From Bradyrhizobium sp. (lineage in GTDB: Bacteria; Pseudomonadota; Alphaproteobacteria; Rhizobiales; Xanthobacteraceae), in contig NZ_JAGWUA010000004.1 in the NCBI RefSeq assembly GCF_028868675.1, positions 1 through 58,101 of the forward strand: a DNA stretch of 58,101 nucleotides, given 5' to 3'. The notes under the pieces are model-generated. The model worked only from the letters and a program-made list of their open reading frames with translations, was not told where the DNA came from and did not search any database. A program made the position numbers and the translations under genes. Below, piece after piece: positions 8,154 to 17,125 of the stretch (within the stretch, counting starts at the first letter, position 1; each line of letters opens with the position of its first letter).

Positions 8154-9439
8154 GCGTCGAGATATCCAAGCTTGCCTCCGGCCTCACCGTCGTCACCGAC
8201 AACATGTCCCATGTCGAGACCGCTGCGCTCGGCGTCTGGGCGGGCGTCGGCGGCCGCGACGAGAGGCCGAACGAGCACGGCATCTCGCATCTGCTCGAGC
8301 ACATGGCCTTCAAGGGCACGACGCGCCGCTCCTCGCGCGAGATCGTCGAGGAGATCGAGGCCGTCGGCGGCGACCTCAATGCCGGTACCTCGACCGAGAC
8401 GACGTCCTATTACGCGCGGGTGATGAAGGCCGACGTGCCGCTCGCGCTCGACGTGCTCTCCGACATCCTCGCCAATCCCGCCTTCGAGCCGGACGAGCTC
8501 GAGCGCGAGAAGAACGTCATCGTGCAGGAGATCGGCGCAGCCCAGGACACGCCCGACGACGTCGTGTTCGAACACCTCAACGAGCTCTGCTACCCGGATC
8601 AGCCGATGGGCCGCTCGCTGCTCGGCACCGCGAAGACGCTGCGCAGCTTCAACCGCGACATGCTGCGCGGCTATCTGTCGACGCATTATCGCGGGCCCGA
8701 CATGGTGGTGGCCGCGGCCGGCGCGGTCGATCACGGCCAGGTCGTAGCCGAGGTCGAGAAGCGGTTCGCGGGCTTCGAGGCTGCGCCGGGGCCGAAGCCG
8801 CAGTCCGCGCAGTTCGGCAAGGGCGGCGCGAAGGTGGTGCACCGCGAACTCGAGCAGGCGCATCTGACGCTGGCGCTGGAGGGCGTGCCGCAGACCGACC
8901 TGTCCCTGTTCTCGCTTCAAGTGTTCACCAACATCATCGGCGGCGGGATGTCCTCGCGGCTGTTCCAGGAGGTGCGGGAGAAGCGCGGTCTCTGCTACTC
9001 GATCTACAGCTTCCACGCGCCCTACACCGACACTGGTTTTTTCGGCCTCTATACCGGCACCGACCCCGCTGACGCGCCGGAGATGATGGAAGTGGTCGTC
9101 GACGTCATGAACGATTCGGTCGAGACGTTGACGGAAGCCGAAATCGCGCGGGCGAAGGCGCAGATGAAGGCCGGCCTTTTGATGGCGCTGGAAAGCTGCA
9201 GCTCGCGCGCGGAGCAACTCGCCCGCCACGTGCTGGCCTATGGGCGGCCGCAGACCGTGCAGGAACTGGTGGCCCGGATCGACGCGGTCAGCGTCGAATC
9301 GACCCGGAACGCGGCCCGGGCGCTGTTGTCGCGCAGCCGGCCGGCCGTGGTGGCCCTGGGCAGCGGCAGGGGTCTGGACACGGCGGTCTCTTTTGCGGAA
9401 GGATTGACCCGGGCGCGCGCCAAGGCACGGCTGCACTAG
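8150..9439 (+). CDS. M16 family zinc metallopeptidase (processing-peptidase-like)
   Basis: A 429-residue M16B peptidase related to the mitochondrial processing peptidase beta subunit. The inverted zinc motif HxxEH is seen as H47-LLEH51 within GISHLLEHMAFKGT, and the distal zinc Glu lies in VIVQEIGAAQDTPDD. The glycine-rich substrate loop of the C-terminal half is present as IGGGMSSRLFQEVREKRGLCYS. All active-site residues are intact, so it should be active in the cytoplasm. thrC, this peptidase and a GNAT protein in a row is an arrangement I know from Rhizobiales; the natural substrate is unknown. Confidence 0.93.
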   Translation: MSVEISKLASGLTVVTDNMSHVETAALGVWAGVGGRDERPNEHGISHLLEHMAFKGTTRRSSREIVEEIEAVGGDLNAGTSTETTSYYARVMKADVPLALDVLSDILANPAFEPDELEREKNVIVQEIGAAQDTPDDVVFEHLNELCYPDQPMGRSLLGTAKTLRSFNRDMLRGYLSTHYRGPDMVVAAAGAVDHGQVVAEVEKRFAGFEAAPGPKPQSAQFGKGGAKVVHRELEQAHLTLALEGVPQTDLSLFSLQVFTNIIGGGMSSRLFQEVREKRGLCYSIYSFHAPYTDTGFFGLYTGTDPADAPEMMEVVVDVMNDSVETLTEAEIARAKAQMKAGLLMALESCSSRAEQLARHVLAYGRPQTVQELVARIDAVSVESTRNAARALLSRSRPAVVALGSGRGLDTAVSFAEGLTRARAKARLH

Positions 9440-9476
9440 CAGACGTGCCGGCGGGCCGCGCCCCCGGAAGCATCAC

Positions 9477-10064
9477 ATGGCCCTCTTTCGCTTGCCCTCC
9501 AGTGGACCCGCCGCCCTTGCCCCGCGCGGCAACGGGCTGCTGCTGCGGGCGCCCCAGATGTCGGATTTCCTGCAATGGGCGCATTTGCGCGAAAGCAGCC
9601 GCGACTATCTGACGCCCTGGGAGCCGATCTGGCCGTCGGATGATCTCACCCGCTCGGGCTTCCGCCGGCGCCTGCGCCGCTACACCGAGGACATCGCGGC
9701 CGACCGCTCCTATCCGTTCCTGGTGTTCCGCGAACTCGACGGCGCCATGGTCGGCGGCATCACGCTCGCCAATGTCCGGCGCGGCATCGTCCAGGCCGGC
9801 ACCATCGGCTACTGGGTCGGGCAGCCCTACGCCCATCGCGGCTATATGACCGCGGCGCTGCGGGTGCTGCTGCCGACGCTGTTCGGCGAGCTCAACCTGC
9901 ACCGCGTGGAGGCCGCCTGCATCCCGACCAATGCGCCGTCGATCCGGGTGCTGGAGAAGTGCGGCTTCTCCCGCGAAGGCCTGGCGCGCCGCTACCTTTG
10001 CATCAACGGGGTCTGGCAGGACCACGTGCTGTTCGGTCTGCTGCACGAGGATTTCCGCGGCTGA
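9477..10064 (+). CDS. GNAT acetyltransferase, RimJ/RimL type
   Basis: A 195-residue acetyltransferase. The GNAT core is clear: beta strands around FLVFRELDGAMVGGITLANV, the acetyl-CoA loop region GYWVGQPYAHRGYMTAAL, and the RimJ-type C-terminal motif HRVEAACIPTNAPSIRVLEKCGFSREG followed by LCINGVWQDHVLFGLL. RimJ/RimL proteins acetylate N-terminal alanine of ribosomal proteins, but the wider group modifies many amines, so the substrate is open. It starts 37 bases after the M16 peptidase stop and is probably in the same operon. Confidence 0.92.
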   Translation: MALFRLPSSGPAALAPRGNGLLLRAPQMSDFLQWAHLRESSRDYLTPWEPIWPSDDLTRSGFRRRLRRYTEDIAADRSYPFLVFRELDGAMVGGITLANVRRGIVQAGTIGYWVGQPYAHRGYMTAALRVLLPTLFGELNLHRVEAACIPTNAPSIRVLEKCGFSREGLARRYLCINGVWQDHVLFGLLHEDFRG

Positions 10065-10206
10065 TGCGGTCGTCGCGAAGGTCGTTTCTGCGGCCAAAGT
10101 CTGCGGCAGGGGCCGCCGTTATGCCTTGGGTTCGCCGATTTTGGCGATATAACGCGGCCGGACCGGAGAACCACCGGGCATTCTCATGGAGTACGAAGCC
10201 TTGCTG

Positions 10207-10857
10207 ATGAAGGAGCTTCGAAAGTCGTCGGTCGGACGACGAGGTGCGGGGATCGCGTTCGCGCTCGCAGTCGGCCTGGCGGCCGCAGCATCGCCCGCGG
10301 CGGCGCAGTCGCTGACCGATCGGTTCAAGAGCTTGTTCGGCGGCAAGTCGGATCAGCCCGCGCAGACCACGACGCCGGCTCCGGGGCAGCCGGCAGAGGC
10401 GGAAATCGACTGTCCGCAGGTCACCATCCGTGCCGGCGCGTCGACCTATGCGGTCGCGGCCGCCGGCAAGCAGGCGGTCGGCAACGACGTGCGCTACCAG
10501 GCCTCCATCACCAAGATGGCGCGTGAGTGCGCTCGCAATGGCGGCGAGATCACGGCGCGTGTCGGCATCCAGGGCCGTGTCGTCGCCGGACCCGCCGGGG
10601 CCCCGTCATCGGTTGAAATCCCGTTGCGCGTCGCCGTGGTGCTGGGCGGCATCGGCGAGAAGGTGATCGCGTCGAAGGCCTATCGCACCACCGTCGAAAT
10701 GTCCGAGGACGGCAGCGTCCCCTTCACCTTCGTCGCGGAGGACATCGTCTATCCGGTGCCCTCGGCCGCGGTCGCGGACAATTACATCTTCTATGTCGGC
10801 TTCGATCCGCAGGCGCTGTCGGCCGGACCGAAGGTGCACCCGAAAAGGAAGAAATGA
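10207..10857 (+). CDS. Conserved secreted protein of unknown function
   Basis: I do not recognise a named domain. About 216 residues from ATG 10207 (MKELRKSSVGRR). A basic start, a hydrophobic stretch (about residues 14-32) and a likely signal peptidase site at SPAAAQS indicate export. A Gln/Pro/Thr-rich linker follows, then a beta-rich domain with a lone Cys pair (CPQVTIRAGASTY and MARECARNGGEI). It ends in a very basic tail (KVHPKRKK). A longer start at 10186 is open but adds residues before the signal peptide. It may be an outer-membrane-associated lipoprotein-like assembly factor, but the sequence does not settle this. Confidence 0.75.
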   Translation: MKELRKSSVGRRGAGIAFALAVGLAAAASPAAAQSLTDRFKSLFGGKSDQPAQTTTPAPGQPAEAEIDCPQVTIRAGASTYAVAAAGKQAVGNDVRYQASITKMARECARNGGEITARVGIQGRVVAGPAGAPSSVEIPLRVAVVLGGIGEKVIASKAYRTTVEMSEDGSVPFTFVAEDIVYPVPSAAVADNYIFYVGFDPQALSAGPKVHPKRKK

Positions 10858-10952
10858 TTGACTGTGCCCCGGCTCTGAGGGGCAGCGTTGCACGCTGCAC
10901 TGCGTCCGGGACACCGACCGGCGGATTCCACTTCCGGTGATCCAAATAAAGA

Positions 10953-10974
10953 AGCCGGCGCTTTCGCGCCGGCT
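10953..10974 (-). terminator. Terminator of the atp (F0) operon
   Basis: A perfect nine-base-pair stem (AGCCGGCGC at 10953-10961, GCGCCGGCT at 10966-10974) with a four-base loop. Read on the minus strand it is followed by TTCTTTATTTGG, a T-rich tail, 24 bases past the atpF stop. It may also act on rightward transcripts from the secreted-protein gene. Confidence 0.8.
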
Positions 10975-10997
10975 GATCTGTTCTTGCGGCGGTCTCG

Positions 10998-11483
10998 TCA
11001 GTTCAGCTTCTGCCGAACCTCGGCGATGCCCTTGGCGAGCAGCTCGTCGGAGACCTGGCCCTTGACCGACTGCGACAGGATGCGGGATGCAGCCTGCACT
11101 GCGGCTTCCGCGGCCGCTGCGCGGACGTCGGCGAGCGCCTGGGCCTCGGCGAGCGCGATCTTGCTCTCCGCGGTCTTGGTGCGACGGGCGACGAAGTCCT
11201 CCATCTTGGTCCGGGCCTCGGCAGCGATGCGTTCGGCCTCGGCCTTGGCACCGGCGACGATCTCCTGGGCCTCGCGTTCGGCCGTGGCGCTGCGGGCCTT
11301 GTAGCCAGCGAGCACCTTGGCCGCCTCCTCCTTGAGGCGCAAGGCGTCGTCGAGCTCGGCCTTGATGCGTGCGGCGCGATGATCGAGCGCCGTCAGCACG
11401 GTCTTGTGCACGCCGATATAGGCGAACACCCCCATCAGGATGACGAAGGCGACGGCGACCCAGAATTCCGGCTCGGTGAACAT
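10998..11483 (-). CDS. atpF: ATP synthase F0 subunit b
   Basis: A 161-residue stator subunit with an N-terminal membrane helix (about residues 5-25, [19 protein letters not shown]) followed by a long Ala/Glu/Lys/Arg coiled coil to the C-terminus. This is the b subunit; the longer b' paralogue lies immediately upstream, as in photosynthetic and rhizobial alphaproteobacteria that use b/b' heterodimers. Only five bases separate it from b'. It is the last gene before the terminator; the F1 genes are not in the window, as is usual for this group. Confidence 0.95.
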   Translation of the reverse strand: MFTEPEFWVAVAFVILMGVFAYIGVHKTVLTALDHRAARIKAELDDALRLKEEAAKVLAGYKARSATAEREAQEIVAGAKAEAERIAAEARTKMEDFVARRTKTAESKIALAEAQALADVRAAAAEAAVQAASRILSQSVKGQVSDELLAKGIAEVRQKLN

Positions 11484-11488
11484 CTCGA

Positions 11489-12055
11489 CTAACCCTTCAA
11501 GGACGCATCGACCGCGGCGTCGACCGACTTGGCGTCGGGGACGACCCCGGTCAGCCGCTGCACGATCGTGCTGGCCGCGTCGGCCGCGATGCCGCGGACG
11601 TTGCTCATGGCGGTCGTGCGCGTCGTGGCGATGGTCTTCTCCGCCGCGGCGAGCTTGGCCGTCAGTTGGTCTTCCAGCGCCTTGCGCTCGGCTTCGGCCT
11701 GTGCGTTCAGCTTGTCGCGGGTCTCGTTGCTGATCGCCTGTGCCCGCGAGCGCGCCGCAGCGAGCTCGCCTTCATAGGCCTTCAGCGCCGCATCCGACTG
11801 GTCCTTCAGCTTCTGCGCTTCGGCCAGGTCGCCCTCGATCTTGTTCTGGCGCGCCTCGATCACGCCGCCGACACGCGGCAGCGCGACCCGGGACACGATC
11901 AGGTAGAGCGCGACGAAAGCGATCGCCAGCGACACCAGCTGCGAGGCGAAGGTGCTGCTTTCGAACGGCGGAAAGCCGCCGCCGTGGTGGCCGCCGTCGG
12001 CCTCGGTGTGGGCGCCGGCCGGTTGGCCTTTTGCCCCGCCATGACTCTCAGCCAT
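11489..12055 (-). CDS. atpG: ATP synthase F0 subunit b'
   Basis: A 188-residue b-type subunit with a His/Gly-rich N-terminal extension ([21 protein letters not shown]), one membrane helix (about residues 38-58), and a long heptad-like coiled coil. The extension and length distinguish b' from b. It forms the peripheral stalk with atpF. The gene lies between atpE and atpF. The symbol atpG for b' is common in rhizobial annotation but elsewhere means the gamma subunit, so the name should be read with care. Confidence 0.93.
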   Translation of the reverse strand: MAESHGGAKGQPAGAHTEADGGHHGGGFPPFESSTFASQLVSLAIAFVALYLIVSRVALPRVGGVIEARQNKIEGDLAEAQKLKDQSDAALKAYEGELAAARSRAQAISNETRDKLNAQAEAERKALEDQLTAKLAAAEKTIATTRTTAMSNVRGIAADAASTIVQRLTGVVPDAKSVDAAVDASLKG

Positions 12056-12115
12056 GGTGTTCTCCTGTTGCTGTCATGCGCGCCGCCCGAGGTTTCGGGC
12101 GGCACGAAGGCGTCC

Positions 12116-12346
12116 TCAGAGCGGAACGAACAGCAGAAGCAGCGCGATCAGCAGCGAGAAGATGCCGAGCGCCTCGGTCACGGCGAAGCCGAAGATCAGG
12201 TTGCCGAACTGGCCCTGGGCGGCTGACGGATTGCGCACCGCCGCGGCAAGGTAGTTGCCGAAGATGACGCCCACGCCGACGCCCGCACCGCCCATGCCGA
12301 TGCACGCGATGCCCGCGCCGATAAGTTTTGCTGCTGCCGGATCCAT
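12116..12346 (-). CDS. atpE: ATP synthase F0 subunit c
   Basis: A 76-residue hairpin proteolipid forming the rotating c-ring. Helix 1 contains a glycine-rich face ([21 protein letters not shown]), the polar loop has RNPSAAQGQ for contact with the F1 stalk, and helix 2 carries the proton-binding Glu in [14 protein letters not shown]. Length and motifs are typical for alphaproteobacteria; no sodium-type ligand set is evident. The start ATG at 12346 is preceded on its strand by AAGGAGTC, a strong ribosome site that fits the high copy number of this subunit. Confidence 0.97.
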   Translation of the reverse strand: MDPAAAKLIGAGIACIGMGGAGVGVGVIFGNYLAAAVRNPSAAQGQFGNLIFGFAVTEALGIFSLLIALLLLFVPL

Positions 12347-12397
12347 TTTTGACTCCTTGAAAGAAAGACAGGTGTGGGTGGAAATTCCCCGGACCGC

Positions 12398-13147
12398 TCA
12401 GTGTCCCGGATGAATGGCGTCGTTGAGGTAGATGCAGGTCAGGATCGCAAACACGTAGGCTTGCAGGAAGGCGACCAGCAGTTCGAGCGCGGTCAGCGCG
12501 ACGGTCAGCGCCAGCGGCATCACGCCGCCGATCCAGCCGACGGCGCCGAGCGAGACGCCGAGCATGGCGACGAAGCCCGCGAACACCTTCAGCGCGATGT
12601 GGCCGGCCAGCATGTTGGCGAACAGACGCACGCTGTGCGAGACCGGCCGCAGGAAGAACGACAGGATCTCGATGAACATGACCAGCGGCAGGATGTAGCC
12701 CGGAACGCCCGACGGCACGAACAGCTTGAAGAACTTCAGGCCGTTCTTGGCGACGCCGTAGATCAGCACCGTGACGAACACCAGGAGCGCGAGCGCCGCG
12801 GTGACGATGATGTGGCTCGAGACCGTGAAGGCGTAGGGGATGATGCCCACCAGATTCGAGACGCAGATGAACATGAACAGCGAGAAGATCAGCGGGAAGA
12901 ACTTCATGCCCTCCGCGCCGGCGGTGCTGCGGATGGTGCTGGCGACGAATTCGTAGGAGAGTTCGGCTACCGACTGCAGGCGCCCGGGAACCAGTTGCTT
13001 GCCGCTGGTCAGCATCAGCAGCGTGATCACCGCGACGGCCACCAGCATATAGAGCGATGAATTCGTGAACGCGATCGTGTGATTGCCGATGTGGCCGATC
13101 GTGAACAGGGGCTCGATGTTGAACTGGTGAATCGGGTCGATTTTCAT
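12398..13147 (-). CDS. atpB: ATP synthase F0 subunit a
   Basis: A 249-residue polytopic stator subunit that forms the proton half-channels. The essential arginine is in [13 protein letters not shown], and the following helix carries the conserved polar residues near [17 protein letters not shown]. The N-terminus begins with the common motif [12 protein letters not shown]. It is the second gene of the F0 operon, downstream of atpI and upstream of atpE. Confidence 0.97.
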   Translation of the reverse strand: MKIDPIHQFNIEPLFTIGHIGNHTIAFTNSSLYMLVAVAVITLLMLTSGKQLVPGRLQSVAELSYEFVASTIRSTAGAEGMKFFPLIFSLFMFICVSNLVGIIPYAFTVSSHIIVTAALALLVFVTVLIYGVAKNGLKFFKLFVPSGVPGYILPLVMFIEILSFFLRPVSHSVRLFANMLAGHIALKVFAGFVAMLGVSLGAVGWIGGVMPLALTVALTALELLVAFLQAYVFAILTCIYLNDAIHPGH

Positions 13148-13251
13148 CCGCGCGACATCTTTCGGTCTGCCGGCAAGCCGGCTGGTCTCGATCTGCCGGC
13201 CTTACCCGGCGCGTACCGGTGAGGCCGGCACGAAAAACTCAACTGGCGAGG

Positions 13252-13626
13252 CTACGAACCGCTGCGCCTGCCTTGACCCGCGCCGGCCGACCTCACCACG
13301 TTCACCACGCCGGCCACGAAGCCCAGCAGCAGGAACACGATGAATCCGAAAGGCGACGTCGACAGCAAGCGGTCGAAACCCCAGCCAATCCCCGCCCCGA
13401 CAGCGACCCCGGCGATCAACTCGGAGGAAAGCCGGAAACCCAGCGCCATCGCCGAGGCTCTGGCTGCTCCGTCCCCACCTTCACCTGCTGGTTGCTCCGT
13501 CTTCGTCCGGCGGTCCCGAAATTCGGACAACCGCTGATTCAGACTTCCGAGCCTTGCGGAAAGCGCAGCTTCCTCGGGCGATTTATCGCCATTTCCATTC
13601 TCGCCGTGTCTCGTGCCCTGAGCCAT
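13252..13626 (-). CDS. atpI: AtpI-type F0 assembly protein
   Basis: A 124-residue protein with a charged cytoplasmic N-terminus (ALSARLGSLNQRLSEFRDRR) and two membrane helices (about residues 70-90 and 95-115). The helix pair GVAVGAGIGWGFDRLLST and GFIVFLLLGFVAGVVNVVR is the AtpI/Atp synthase protein I signature. AtpI aids c-ring assembly and possibly Mg uptake. The frame is open further upstream to 13707, but ATG 13626 was chosen because a sigma70-like promoter at 13692-13720 would start the transcript near 13685, after the longer start. Confidence 0.88.
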   Translation of the reverse strand: MAQGTRHGENGNGDKSPEEAALSARLGSLNQRLSEFRDRRTKTEQPAGEGGDGAARASAMALGFRLSSELIAGVAVGAGIGWGFDRLLSTSPFGFIVFLLLGFVAGVVNVVRSAGAGQGRRSGS

Positions 13627-13691
13627 GCAACGAAGACCCGAAACGCGCGGTTGAATGGAAACTACGCCCGCCACCCTCAAAAGCCGCGCGG

Positions 13692-13720
13692 ACCATACTG
13701 ACCGCATCTAGCCAAGTCAA
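13692..13720 (-). promoter_or_regulatory. Sigma70-like promoter of the atpIBEGF operon
   Basis: On the minus strand TTGACT (13720-13715) and TATGGT (13697-13692) are separated by exactly 17 bases, matching 5 of 6 and 4 of 6 consensus positions. The predicted start near 13685 leaves a leader of about 60 bases before the atpI ATG. It is among the best -35/-10 pairs I saw in the window. Confidence 0.55.
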
Positions 13721-13995
13721 GATTGCGTGTGGCTTGTCTATGATGTTGATTTATTTGAAATTTCCTCTGTTTCGGCTGCCGTTGCGCAGGAAGCGACGCC
13801 GCACCGCAGCAGCTTGTACGACCGCCGCACGATGCCGTGCGCGCCCGATCCGGGTCGGCGTGCGATCGGGAGGTTCGCAATCATCCTCCGTGGCCCGCGT
13901 TTTTCGCCTCCACGCGCGCCTGCCGAGCGGTGCACCCCTTCGCACGCCGGTGTAGGATGACGTCAACCCGATGAACTCTTCGACGGAGCAGCTCG

Positions 13996-14517
13996 ATGCG
14001 ACGGGCGACGTCATCCACAATATCATTGTTCGCGACTGCGGTCGCGGTCGTGGCCCTTGCGCTATGCGGAGGCCTTGTCGCGGCGCAATCGGCGCCTGAC
14101 GGCGAAAATGGCCGCTACACCATGACTCCAACGCCGGAAGGCGTGCTCCGGCTGGATACGCGCACCGGCACCGTGTCCACCTGCAGCAAGAATGGCGCCG
14201 GCTGGGCCTGCTACGCCGTGCCCGACGAGCGCTCCGCGCTCGATGCCGAGATCGGCAGGCTGCAGGCCGAGGTCGAGAAGTTGAAGGCGGAGCTGGCGGC
14301 CGGACCCAGGGTTTCCGGCAAGATCGATGACGCGATGCCGAAGTCGGACTCGCTGAAGCCGCCGGAGCCCAAGGCCGCGGAAGGCGAGCGCAAGTTCGAG
14401 ATCCCGCTGCCGAGCGACCAGGACGTCGATCGCGTGATGTCGTTCCTGGAACGGGCCTGGCGGCGGTTGATCGAGATGGCCAACCGCGTCCAGAAGGACG
14501 TGTCGGGCAGGATTTGA
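13996..14517 (+). CDS. Secreted coiled-coil protein of unknown function
   Basis: 173 residues. A signal peptide is clear (basic MRRATSS, hydrophobic core to about residue 28, cleavage near LVAAQS). The mature part has a short beta region with two Cys (TVSTCSKNGAGWACYAVPDE) that may form a disulfide. A coiled coil follows (about residues 76-97, DAEIGRLQAEVEKLKAEL), then a Pro/Lys linker and an amphipathic helix near the end. No catalytic motif is seen. It is likely a periplasmic protein of limited distribution. It lies 17 bases before the YjbQ gene and is probably transcribed with it. Confidence 0.75.
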   Translation: MRRATSSTISLFATAVAVVALALCGGLVAAQSAPDGENGRYTMTPTPEGVLRLDTRTGTVSTCSKNGAGWACYAVPDERSALDAEIGRLQAEVEKLKAELAAGPRVSGKIDDAMPKSDSLKPPEPKAAEGERKFEIPLPSDQDVDRVMSFLERAWRRLIEMANRVQKDVSGRI

Positions 14518-14534
14518 TCGGCCGCGGAGCATTC

Positions 14535-15008
14535 ATGACACAGGCGAAATCCGTTTCGCGCTCCGCCCCTTCCGCCGTGCAGCCGTCCACGATTACTACG
14601 GCGTTGCTGACGGTGCAGACGCCGGGCCGCGGCTTCGTCGATCTCACGGCCGAGGCGGCGACGTTTCTGCGCGACGCCGGGGCGAAGGAGGGGGCGCTGA
14701 CGCTGTTTGTCCGGCACACGTCGGCGTCGCTGACGATCCAGGAGAATGCCGACCCGTCGGTGCTCGACGATCTCGCCACCGCGCTGTCGCGGCTCGCCCC
14801 GGAAGACGCCGGCTGGACCCACGACACCGAGGGGCCGGACGACATGCCGGCGCACATCAAGACCATGCTGACGGGGACCTCGCTGCAGGTGCCGGTCCTG
14901 AAGGGCGCGCTCGCGCTCGGGACGTGGCAGGCGCTCTACCTGGTCGAGCACCGCAGCCGCCCGCACCGGCGCGAGGTCGTGCTGCAATTCATCGGCGAGG
15001 GCCGATGA
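14535..15008 (+). CDS. YjbQ / UPF0047 family protein
   Basis: 157 residues of the YjbQ family, for which thiamin phosphate synthase side activity has been reported in E. coli but whose main role is unclear. Family landmarks are present in order: LFVRHTSASLTIQENADPSV, the acidic/His segment WTHDTEGPDDMPAHIK, and GTWQALYLVEHR near the end. The start ATG at 14535 is used; an in-frame ATT-like opening from 14514 has no support. The conserved His and Asp residues that form the putative active site are all intact. Confidence 0.92.
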   Translation: MTQAKSVSRSAPSAVQPSTITTALLTVQTPGRGFVDLTAEAATFLRDAGAKEGALTLFVRHTSASLTIQENADPSVLDDLATALSRLAPEDAGWTHDTEGPDDMPAHIKTMLTGTSLQVPVLKGALALGTWQALYLVEHRSRPHRREVVLQFIGEGR

Positions 15009-15129
15009 CGGAATGAAGGGGATCGCCTTCGTGAACGATGCATGATGAAAAAGGGCGGATGAACCCCGGTCGTTCCCGATGCCGTATCCGCGTGCTGATC
15101 TGAGCGCGGTTCGAAGGCGGCGCAAAAAG

Positions 15130-15160
15130 ATGCGGCCGCAGGGAAGCCCTGCGGCCGCAT
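15130..15160 (-). terminator. Terminator of the MHS transporter gene
   Basis: A perfect 14-base-pair inverted repeat (15130-15143 with 15147-15160, arms beginning ATGCGGCCGCAGGG) around a three-base loop. On the minus strand it is followed by CTTTTTGCG. It lies 23 bases past the transporter stop. The stem is strong on both strands, so some readthrough control of the YjbQ gene is also possible. Confidence 0.8.
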
Positions 15161-15182
15161 GTTGTGTGGAGCCAGAGCCCCG

Positions 15183-16817
15183 TCAGGTCTTGGTGATGTC
15201 GACGTCCTTGGTTTCCGGCAGGAACAGGAGGCCGATGATGAGGCTCATAATGGCGACACCGACCGGGTACCAGAGGCCCGAGTAGATGTTTCCGGTCGCC
15301 GCTACGATCGCGAACACCGTCGCGGGCAGGAAGCCGCCGAACCAGCCGTTGCCGATGTGGTAGGGCAGCGACATACTGCTGTAGCGGATGCGGCTCGGGA
15401 ACAGTTCAACCAGCCACGCCGCGATCGGGGCGTAGACCAGCGTCACGTAGACCACCAGGATCCAGAGCAGCACCGTCGTCATTACATAGTTGATGTCGTT
15501 GGGGTCGGCACTTGCCGGATAGCCGTGGCCCTTGACCGCCGCGGGCAGCGCTTTGGCGAAGTCCGCCGCAGTTGCGGTCAGCGTCGTATCGCCGATCTTC
15601 ACCTGCGCAGGCGTTCCCTTCGGCGCCTCCTGGTTGGCATAGTTCACGGACAGGTTGACCAGGGCCGACTTCGCGATGTCGCAGCCGGTGGTGAATTTCT
15701 CGGTTCCGGTCGCCTTGAACTGGAACGAGCATTCGCCCGGGTCGGCAATCACGGTCACCGGCGACGATGCCAGCGCGGCTTCGAGCTTCGGGTTGGCGAA
15801 GTGGGTAATCCCCTTGAAGATGGGGAAGTAGGTCGCCGCCGCGAGCAGGAAGCCAGCCAGGATAATCGGTTTTCGGCCGATCTTGTCGGACAGCGCGCCG
15901 AAGATGATGAAGAAGGGCGTGCCGAGCGCCAGCGCGATCACGATCAGGATCTGAGCGGTCACGCCAGGCACCTTTAGGGTCTGCGTCAGGAAGAACAGCG
16001 CATAGAACTGTCCGCCGTACCACACCACGGCTTCGCCAGCGGTCGCGCCGAGCAGCGCGAAGATCGCGATCTTGGCATTCGACCATTCCGCGAAGGACTC
16101 GGTCAGCGGCCGCTTCGAGGTCTTTCCTTCTTCCTTCATGCGCTGGAAGATCGGCGACTCGTTCAAGCTCAAGCGGATCCAGATCGAGATCAGCAGGAGG
16201 AGTCCGGACGCCAGGAACGGGATGCGCCAGCCCCACTCGCCGAAGGCATCTTCGCCCATCGCCGTGCGGATGGCGAGAATGAGCAGCAGCGCCATGAACA
16301 GGCCGAGCGTGGCGGTCGTCTGAATCCACGACGTGTAGTAGCCGCGCTTGTCCTGCGGCGCATGTTCAGCGACGTAGGTTGCCGCGCCGCCGTACTCGCC
16401 GCCCAGCGCGAGGCCCTGCACCAGACGCAATCCGATCAGCACGATCGGCGCGGCGATGCCCCAGGTCGCGTAACCCGGGATCAGGCCGATGAAGAAGGTG
16501 CCGATGCCCATCAGGGTCATGGTGATCAGGAACGTGTACTTGCGGCCGATCATGTCGCCGAGACGGCCGAAGATCAGCGCGCCGAAGGGCCGGACCGCAA
16601 AGCCGGCGGCGAATGCCAGCAGCGCGAAGATGAAGCCAACGTTCGCGGGCACGTTGGAGAAGAAGTATTTTGCGAGGAACGCGCCCAGCGTGCCGTAGAT
16701 GTAGAAATCGTACCACTCGAACACGGTGCCGAGCGAAGATGCGAAAATCACCTTTCGCTCTTCCGCCGTCATACCCCTTCTGCGTACGTTGCCGCCTGCA
16801 GTTGCAGCCATTGTCAT
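15183..16817 (-). CDS. MFS transporter, metabolite:H+ symporter (MHS) type with a large loop insertion
   Basis: A 544-residue member of the MHS branch of the major facilitator superfamily (KgtP, ShiA, ProP relatives). Signatures include GTVFEWYDFYIYGTLGAFLA at the first helix, GRLGDMIGRKYTF between helices 2 and 3, RLVQGLALGGEYGGAATYVAEHAP, and LSDKIGRKPIIL in the second half. Typical members are about 430-440 residues. The extra 100 or so residues form a soluble segment between late helices (about residues 350-455), with two Cys (PGECSF and TTGCDI). Substrates in this family are carboxylates or zwitterions. The gene is divergent from the CrbR-like regulator, which may control it. Confidence 0.9.
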   Translation of the reverse strand: MTMAATAGGNVRRRGMTAEERKVIFASSLGTVFEWYDFYIYGTLGAFLAKYFFSNVPANVGFIFALLAFAAGFAVRPFGALIFGRLGDMIGRKYTFLITMTLMGIGTFFIGLIPGYATWGIAAPIVLIGLRLVQGLALGGEYGGAATYVAEHAPQDKRGYYTSWIQTTATLGLFMALLLILAIRTAMGEDAFGEWGWRIPFLASGLLLLISIWIRLSLNESPIFQRMKEEGKTSKRPLTESFAEWSNAKIAIFALLGATAGEAVVWYGGQFYALFFLTQTLKVPGVTAQILIVIALALGTPFFIIFGALSDKIGRKPIILAGFLLAAATYFPIFKGITHFANPKLEAALASSPVTVIADPGECSFQFKATGTEKFTTGCDIAKSALVNLSVNYANQEAPKGTPAQVKIGDTTLTATAADFAKALPAAVKGHGYPASADPNDINYVMTTVLLWILVVYVTLVYAPIAAWLVELFPSRIRYSSMSLPYHIGNGWFGGFLPATVFAIVAATGNIYSGLWYPVGVAIMSLIIGLLFLPETKDVDITKT

Positions 16818-17125
16818 CGTCTCGCTCCCAAATAGCTTTGCGCCAACTCAGGCGCCCGGATTGCTGCCGGATACCTTGAGTCTTCACCCTAAAGTAACAT
16901 CGCCGTGAAACCGATCCCAATACGACTTTTGGCTTTGCGCACCGGTGCCGCAGGTATCCGATGCCGCCTCGCAATCGGCCGGGAGGCCGTCGCGATCTCA
17001 CTGCGACGGATTAACCCCTTTGCTGCAAAGGGATATTGTGTGCTTGCATGCCACCGCGGGTCGGGGAAGAATTGCGCTGCTAGCCGTGCCTATCCGAGCT
17101 CCCGCGCAGCCACAGCAAGAGATCG
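16818..17125. promoter_or_regulatory. Shared intergenic region between MHS transporter and CrbR-like regulator
   Basis: 308 bases with no gene between divergent starts. It must hold both promoters. I see no strong -35/-10 pair, no FixK box and no terminator. A small direct echo (TTTGCTGCAAAGG, a short dyad around 17021-17033) is the only local structure I noticed. Confidence 0.4.

Noticed and set aside
13751..14866. A 371-codon minus-strand frame
   Set aside because: It lies antisense to a signal-peptide protein and a YjbQ-family gene, both of which are convincing on the plus strand.
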